Source: Burkholderiales bacterium C2 (lineage in GTDB: Bacteria > Pseudomonadota > Gammaproteobacteria > Burkholderiales > Burkholderiaceae_C). Taken from it: 64,000 bases of DNA. Positions 60,210 to 64,000 of the stretch are shown one piece after another. Where the stretch lies: contig SCOI01000008.1 of NCBI GenBank assembly GCA_005503085.1, forward strand, positions 186,001 through 250,000. Direction: 5' to 3'. The translations under genes were made by a program, and so were the position numbers. Below the pieces are notes generated by a model. That model had not been told where the DNA came from, ran no database searches, and saw nothing but the letters and a program-made list of their open reading frames with translations. Position 1 is the first letter of the stretch; every line of letters starts with the position of its first letter.

Positions 60210-60791
60210 ATGCTGCTGATGATCGACAACTACGACAGCTTCACCTTCAATCTGGTGCAGTACTTCGGCGAACTCGGCGCGGATGTGAAGGTCGTGCGCA
60301 ACGACGAGATCAGTGTCGCCGAGATCGCGGCGCTGAAGCCCGATCAGCTGGTGTTCTCGCCCGGCCCCTGCTCGCCGGCCGAGGCGGGCGTCTGTGTGGA
60401 GGCGATCCAGCACTTCACCGGCAAGCTGCCCATCCTGGGTGTCTGCCTGGGCCATCAAAGCATCGGTGCGGCGCTGGGCGGCAGGATCATCCGCGCCAGG
60501 ACCCAGATGCATGGCAAGGCCAGCACGATCAGCACCGACCGCAAGGGCGTGTTCAAGGGCCTGCCGCAGGACTTCTCGGTGATCCGCTACCACTCGCTGG
60601 TGATCGAGGAGGCCACGATGCCGGCGGTGCTGGAGATCAGCGCGCGCAGCGAGGATGGCGAGATCATGGGCGTGCGCCACCGCGAGCTGGCCGGCACGGC
60701 CACGCCGCTCGAAGGCGTGCAGTTCCATCCCGAGTCCATCCTGTCCGAGCACGGCCATGCGATGCTGAAGAACTTCCTGGAGCGAGCCTAA
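60210..60791 (+). CDS. trpG: anthranilate synthase component II (glutamine amidotransferase)
   Basis: Supplies ammonia from glutamine to TrpE. The 193-residue class I amidotransferase shows [26 protein letters not shown], the catalytic Cys in [17 protein letters not shown] and the His-Glu pair in [14 protein letters not shown]. It abuts trpE with no spacer. In some bacteria TrpG also serves p-aminobenzoate synthesis; no pabB is nearby. Confidence 0.96.
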   Translation: MLLMIDNYDSFTFNLVQYFGELGADVKVVRNDEISVAEIAALKPDQLVFSPGPCSPAEAGVCVEAIQHFTGKLPILGVCLGHQSIGAALGGRIIRARTQMHGKASTISTDRKGVFKGLPQDFSVIRYHSLVIEEATMPAVLEISARSEDGEIMGVRHRELAGTATPLEGVQFHPESILSEHGHAMLKNFLERA

Positions 60792-61873
60792 TGAGCGCCA
60801 TCGTCGACCTCAGAAGCGACACCGTCACCCGGCCCACGGCCGCCATGCGCGAGGCGATCGCGCGTGCCGAGGTGGGCGACGACGTCTTCGGCGACGACCC
60901 GACGGTGCTGGCCCTGCAGGCCCGCATGGCCGCGCTGACCGGCATGGAGGCGGCGCTGTTCATGCCCTCGGGCACGCAGAGCAATCTCTGCGCGATGCTG
61001 GCCCATTGCGAGCGCGGCGACGAGTACATCGTCGGCCAACTGGCCCACACCTACCGCTATGAAGGCGGTGGCGCGGCCGTGCTGGGCAGCATCCAGCCCC
61101 AGCCGCTGAGCCAGGATGGCCGCGGCCAGATGGATCTGGCCGACATCGCCGCAGCCATCAAGCCGAACGACCCGCACTTTGCGCGCAGCCGCCTGCTGTG
61201 CCTGGAGAACACCTGGAACGGCCAGGTCATGCCGCATGCCTATCTGGCCGAGGCCACGGCCCTGGTGCGCCGTCACGGCCTGAGCTGCCATCTGGACGGG
61301 GCGCGGGTGTTTAACGCCGCGGTCGCGGATGCGGGCGCAGACGGCGATGTGTTCGCCGCGCTCGCGCGCATCACCGCGCATTTCGACAGCGTCTCGGTCT
61401 GTTTCAGCAAGGGCCTGGGCGCGCCGGTGGGCTCGATGCTGTGCGGCTCGGCCGCGCTGATTGCGCGGGCGATGCGGGTGCGCAAGATGGTCGGCGGCGG
61501 CATGCGCCAGGTCGGCCTGCTGGCGGCCGCGGCCAACCATGCGCTGGATCACCATGTGCTGCGCCTGCGCGAGGACCACGCGCTGGCCGCCAGCCTGGCC
61601 GAAGGGCTCGCTGGCATCGAGGGTCTGAGCGTGCGCCCGGTGGACACCAATATCGTGTTTGCCGATGTGGCGGACGGACGCGGCGCCGATCTGCTGGCCC
61701 ATCTGAAGGCGCAGGGCATCCTGGCCACCGGCCTGATCGGCCTGCGTTTCGTGACCCATCTGGATGTCAATGCCGAGGGCATCCGCCGCACCGTGGCCGC
61801 CGTGCGCGAGTTCTTCGCCGCCGGTGGCCGGGCGCCGACCCCAGCGGCCCGCGCCGCGACTGGCCCGTATTGA
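60791..61873 (+). CDS. low-specificity L-threonine aldolase family, inside the trp operon
   Basis: A 360-residue PLP enzyme of the beta-eliminating lyase group, expected to cleave L-threonine or L-allo-threonine (and other beta-hydroxy amino acids) to glycine and an aldehyde. Landmarks are [31 protein letters not shown], the [12 protein letters not shown] strand and the PLP lysine in [14 protein letters not shown]. The ATG overlaps the trpG stop (TAATG). A Pro/Ala-rich tail of about 15 residues is unlike most members. Its place between trpG and trpD is not part of the tryptophan pathway. Confidence 0.9.
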   Translation: MSAIVDLRSDTVTRPTAAMREAIARAEVGDDVFGDDPTVLALQARMAALTGMEAALFMPSGTQSNLCAMLAHCERGDEYIVGQLAHTYRYEGGGAAVLGSIQPQPLSQDGRGQMDLADIAAAIKPNDPHFARSRLLCLENTWNGQVMPHAYLAEATALVRRHGLSCHLDGARVFNAAVADAGADGDVFAALARITAHFDSVSVCFSKGLGAPVGSMLCGSAALIARAMRVRKMVGGGMRQVGLLAAAANHALDHHVLRLREDHALAASLAEGLAGIEGLSVRPVDTNIVFADVADGRGADLLAHLKAQGILATGLIGLRFVTHLDVNAEGIRRTVAAVREFFAAGGRAPTPAARAATGPY

Positions 61874-61893
61874 GATCTGCAGGAGCGACCCAC

Positions 61894-62928
61894 ATGCCCA
61901 TTACCGACAACGAAGCCCTGACCCGCGTCATCGAGCACCGCGAGATCTTCCATGACGAGATGCTGACCCTGATGCGCCGCATCATGGCCGGCGAGATGTC
62001 GCCGGTGATCTCGGCCGCGCTGCTGACCGGCCTGCGCGTCAAGAAGGAAACCATCGGCGAGATCACCGCGGCCGCGCAGGTGATGCGCGAGCTGAGCAAC
62101 AAGGTGCCGGTGCCGCCGAGCCCGCATCTGGTCGATGTCGTCGGTACCGGCGGCGACGGCGCCCACACCTTCAATATCAGCACCTGCTCGATGTTCGTCG
62201 CGGCCGCGGCCGGCGCACAGATCGCCAAGCACGGCAACCGCAGCGTCTCCAGCAAGACCGGCAGCGCCGATGTGCTGGAAGCGCTGGGCGCCAACATCAT
62301 GCTGAGCCCGGCCCAGGTGGCCGAAAGCGTCAAGCAGACCGGCATCGGCTTCATGTTCGCGCCGAATCACCATCCGGCGATGAAGAACATCGCCCCGGTG
62401 CGGCGCGAGCTGGGTGTGCGCACCATCTTCAACATCCTGGGGCCGCTGACCAACCCGGCCGATGCGAAGAACATCCTGATGGGCGTGTTCCACCCCGATC
62501 TGGTCGGCATCCAGGTGCGCGTGATGCAGCGCCTGGGCGCCGAGCATGCGGTGGTGGTCTACGGCAAGGACGGCATGGACGAGATCTCGCTGGGCGCGGC
62601 CACCCTGGTCGGCGAGCTGAAGAACGGCGAGGTGCGCGAGTACGAGATCCATCCGGAAGACTTCGGTCTGGCCATGGTGAGCAACCGCAGCCTCAAGGTC
62701 GCCGGTCCCGAGGAGTCGCGCGTGATGCTGATGGGCGCGCTGGAAAATGTCGAAGGGCCGGCGCGCGATATCGTGATCCTGAATGCCGGTGCGACGCTGT
62801 ATGCAGCCAATGTCGCCGAATCGATTGCCGACGGCATTGCCAAGGCCCGTGCCGTGATCGCGTCCGGCGCCGCCAAGGACAAGCTGGAACAGTTCGTCGC
62901 GGCGACCCAGTCGCTGGGCAAGGCTTGA
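61894..62928 (+). CDS. trpD: anthranilate phosphoribosyltransferase
   Basis: Transfers the phosphoribosyl group from PRPP to anthranilate. The 344 residues contain the PRPP loop [16 protein letters not shown] and the anthranilate-site segment [20 protein letters not shown], plus [20 protein letters not shown] and the LGPLTNPA turn. The ATG at 61894 has AGGAG eight bases upstream; the long frame into the preceding gene is not real. Separate trpD (not fused to trpG) is the usual betaproteobacterial form. Confidence 0.96.
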   Translation: MPITDNEALTRVIEHREIFHDEMLTLMRRIMAGEMSPVISAALLTGLRVKKETIGEITAAAQVMRELSNKVPVPPSPHLVDVVGTGGDGAHTFNISTCSMFVAAAAGAQIAKHGNRSVSSKTGSADVLEALGANIMLSPAQVAESVKQTGIGFMFAPNHHPAMKNIAPVRRELGVRTIFNILGPLTNPADAKNILMGVFHPDLVGIQVRVMQRLGAEHAVVVYGKDGMDEISLGAATLVGELKNGEVREYEIHPEDFGLAMVSNRSLKVAGPEESRVMLMGALENVEGPARDIVILNAGATLYAANVAESIADGIAKARAVIASGAAKDKLEQFVAATQSLGKA

Positions 62929-62945
62929 GAGAGAGAAAGATCGAG

Positions 62946-63734
62946 ATGGACGACATCCTGAAGCGCATCGTTGCGGTCAAGCACGAGGAGATCAAGGCGG
63001 CGCGCGCCGCGCTGCCGCTGGCCGCCGTGCGGCGCGAGGCCGAGCAGCTCGGCGGCCTGCGCGATTTCGAGGCCGCGCTGCGCGCCAGGATCGCCGCGGG
63101 CCACAGTGCGGTGATCGCCGAGATCAAGAAGGCCAGCCCCAGCAAGGGCGTGATTCGCGCCGACTTCCGGCCCGCCGAGATCGCGGTCAGCTATGAGCGG
63201 CAGGGTGCGGCCTGTCTCAGCGTGCTGACCGATGCGCAGTTCTTCCAGGGCGCGCCTGCCTATCTGCAGCAGGCCCGCGCTGCCTGCGCGCTGCCGGTGC
63301 TGCGCAAGGACTTCATGGTCGACGAGTACCAGGTCTATGAGGCCCGCGCGATGGGGGCCGATTGCATCCTGCTGATCGCCGCCTGCCTGGAAGACGCGCA
63401 GATGGCCGATCTGGAGGCCTGCGCGCAAAGCCTGGGCCTGGCGGTGCTGGTCGAGGTGCACGACGGCGCCGAGCTGGACCGCGCGCTGCGGCTGAAGACG
63501 CCGCTGGTCGGCATCAACAACCGCAATCTGCGCAGCTTCGAGGTCACGCTGGACACGACCCTGGGCCTGCTGAAGAACGTGCCGGCCGATCGTCTGCTGG
63601 TCACCGAGAGCGGCATCCTCGGCCCGGCCGATGTGCGGACCATGCGCGCGGCCCAGGTCAATGCCTTCCTGGTCGGCGAGGCCTTTATGCGCGCGCCCGA
63701 TCCCGGCGCGGCGCTGGCCGAGCTGTTCGCGTGA
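62946..63734 (+). CDS. trpC: indole-3-glycerol-phosphate synthase
   Basis: Closes the indole ring from CdRP. The 262-residue TIM barrel has the active-site segments [86 protein letters not shown] and LVTESGI. The ATG at 62946 follows a purine-rich GAGAGAGAAAGATCGAG stretch. The stop overlaps the GTG start of ung. Confidence 0.96.
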   Translation: MDDILKRIVAVKHEEIKAARAALPLAAVRREAEQLGGLRDFEAALRARIAAGHSAVIAEIKKASPSKGVIRADFRPAEIAVSYERQGAACLSVLTDAQFFQGAPAYLQQARAACALPVLRKDFMVDEYQVYEARAMGADCILLIAACLEDAQMADLEACAQSLGLAVLVEVHDGAELDRALRLKTPLVGINNRNLRSFEVTLDTTLGLLKNVPADRLLVTESGILGPADVRTMRAAQVNAFLVGEAFMRAPDPGAALAELFA

Positions 63735-64000
63735 GTGCCGACGCGGTCTCTGGCGGCTGGGCGCCCATCGTCGAGGCCTGGCGCGCCAGCCCGGCCGGCC
63801 AGGGCCTGGAGGCCTATCTGGCCCAGCGCCGCGCTGCCGGTGCGACGATCTATCCGCCCGAGCCCTATCGCGCGCTGCAGCTGACCCCGCTGGACCAGGT
63901 CAAGGTCGTGATCCTGGGTCAGGACCCGTACCACGGCCCGGGGCAGGCCGAGGGCCTGTCCTTCTCGGTGCCGCGCGGTCTCAAGAAACTGCCGCCCAGC
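63731..64000 (+). CDS. ung: uracil-DNA glycosylase, 3'-truncated by the window edge
   Basis: Removes uracil from DNA. Ninety codons are present: an N-terminal helical segment, then [20 protein letters not shown] with the catalytic Asp and substrate loop [11 protein letters not shown], and [13 protein letters not shown]. The GTG start overlaps the trpC stop (GTGA). Its position after trpC is a typical betaproteobacterial arrangement. The C-terminal HPSPLS loop lies beyond the window. Confidence 0.95.
   Translation, partial: MSADAVSGGWAPIVEAWRASPAGQGLEAYLAQRRAAGATIYPPEPYRALQLTPLDQVKVVILGQDPYHGPGQAEGLSFSVPRGLKKLPPS

Overview
The window is chromosomal DNA of a high-GC betaproteobacterium, most likely order Burkholderiales in the Rubrivivax/Roseateles/Leptothrix neighbourhood. 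This is inferred from very high third-position GC, the fused indolepyruvate oxidoreductase with a divergent Lrp regulator, apaG next to a SpecificRecomb-family protein, and the rpe ... gph-trpE-trpG-trpD-trpC-ung layout typical of betaproteobacteria. No rRNA, tRNA, CRISPR array, transposase or prophage was seen. Genes are packed tightly, with many 1-4 bp stop/start overlaps and several convergent pairs that overlap by 15-47 bp.

Layout. 1-4.8 kb: the end of a TRAP transporter, a DUF2189 protein, a chemoreceptor and a periplasmic binding protein. 4.8-9.1 kb: the fused 2-oxoacid:ferredoxin oxidoreductase and its divergent Lrp-type regulator. 9.2-21.2 kb: single metabolic and signalling genes (diguanylate cyclase, EamA exporter, flavin reductase, methyltransferase, EthD protein, GH18 chitinase, NHL-M23 fusion, isochorismatase-GNAT fusion, SDR, amine-oxidase-like flavoprotein). 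21.4-26.6 kb: a complete five-gene Dpp/Opp-type peptide ABC transporter. 26.7-28.1 kb: a lower-GC patch with a HigBA/RelE-type toxin-antitoxin pair. 28.2-34.0 kb: GST, methylglyoxal synthase, a collagen-like secreted protein, an rRNA-type methyltransferase paired with a B12-radical SAM protein, and SodC. 34.2-37.0 kb: a membrane module (52-aa protein, DUF2157, DUF4401-GDYXXLXY fusion). 37.1-39.5 kb: a cyclic-di-GMP-I riboswitch ahead of a PAS-PAS-GGDEF-EAL protein. 39.4-44.8 kb: MltA, the SpecificRecomb-family protein, ApaG, a binding protein and Tag. 44.8-48.0 kb: three fasciclin (FAS1) genes with a divergent TetR regulator. 48.0-57.8 kb: rpe and gph, with an accessory block between them. 57.8-64 kb: the trp operon with a candidate leader peptide, a threonine aldolase gene inside it, and the start of ung.

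The most unusual part is the block at 48.7-52.9 kb. It encodes a membrane-anchored winged-helix/STAND-NTPase/repeat protein and a 126-aa protein of unknown family. These are followed by three 7-bp direct repeats at exact 11-bp spacing, a two-hairpin RNA ending in a perfect intrinsic terminator whose left arm has an alternative upstream partner, and a stand-alone XRE-type regulator flanked by inverted and direct repeats. The direct repeats have the geometry used by PhoB/OmpR-type winged helices, the domain class at the N-terminus of the STAND protein. I infer an undescribed sensor/regulator circuit.

Other points: the window has three c-di-GMP enzymes, one under riboswitch control. At least ten genes have a TAnnnT-like -10 element only 6-8 bases before the start codon, which suggests widespread leaderless transcription.
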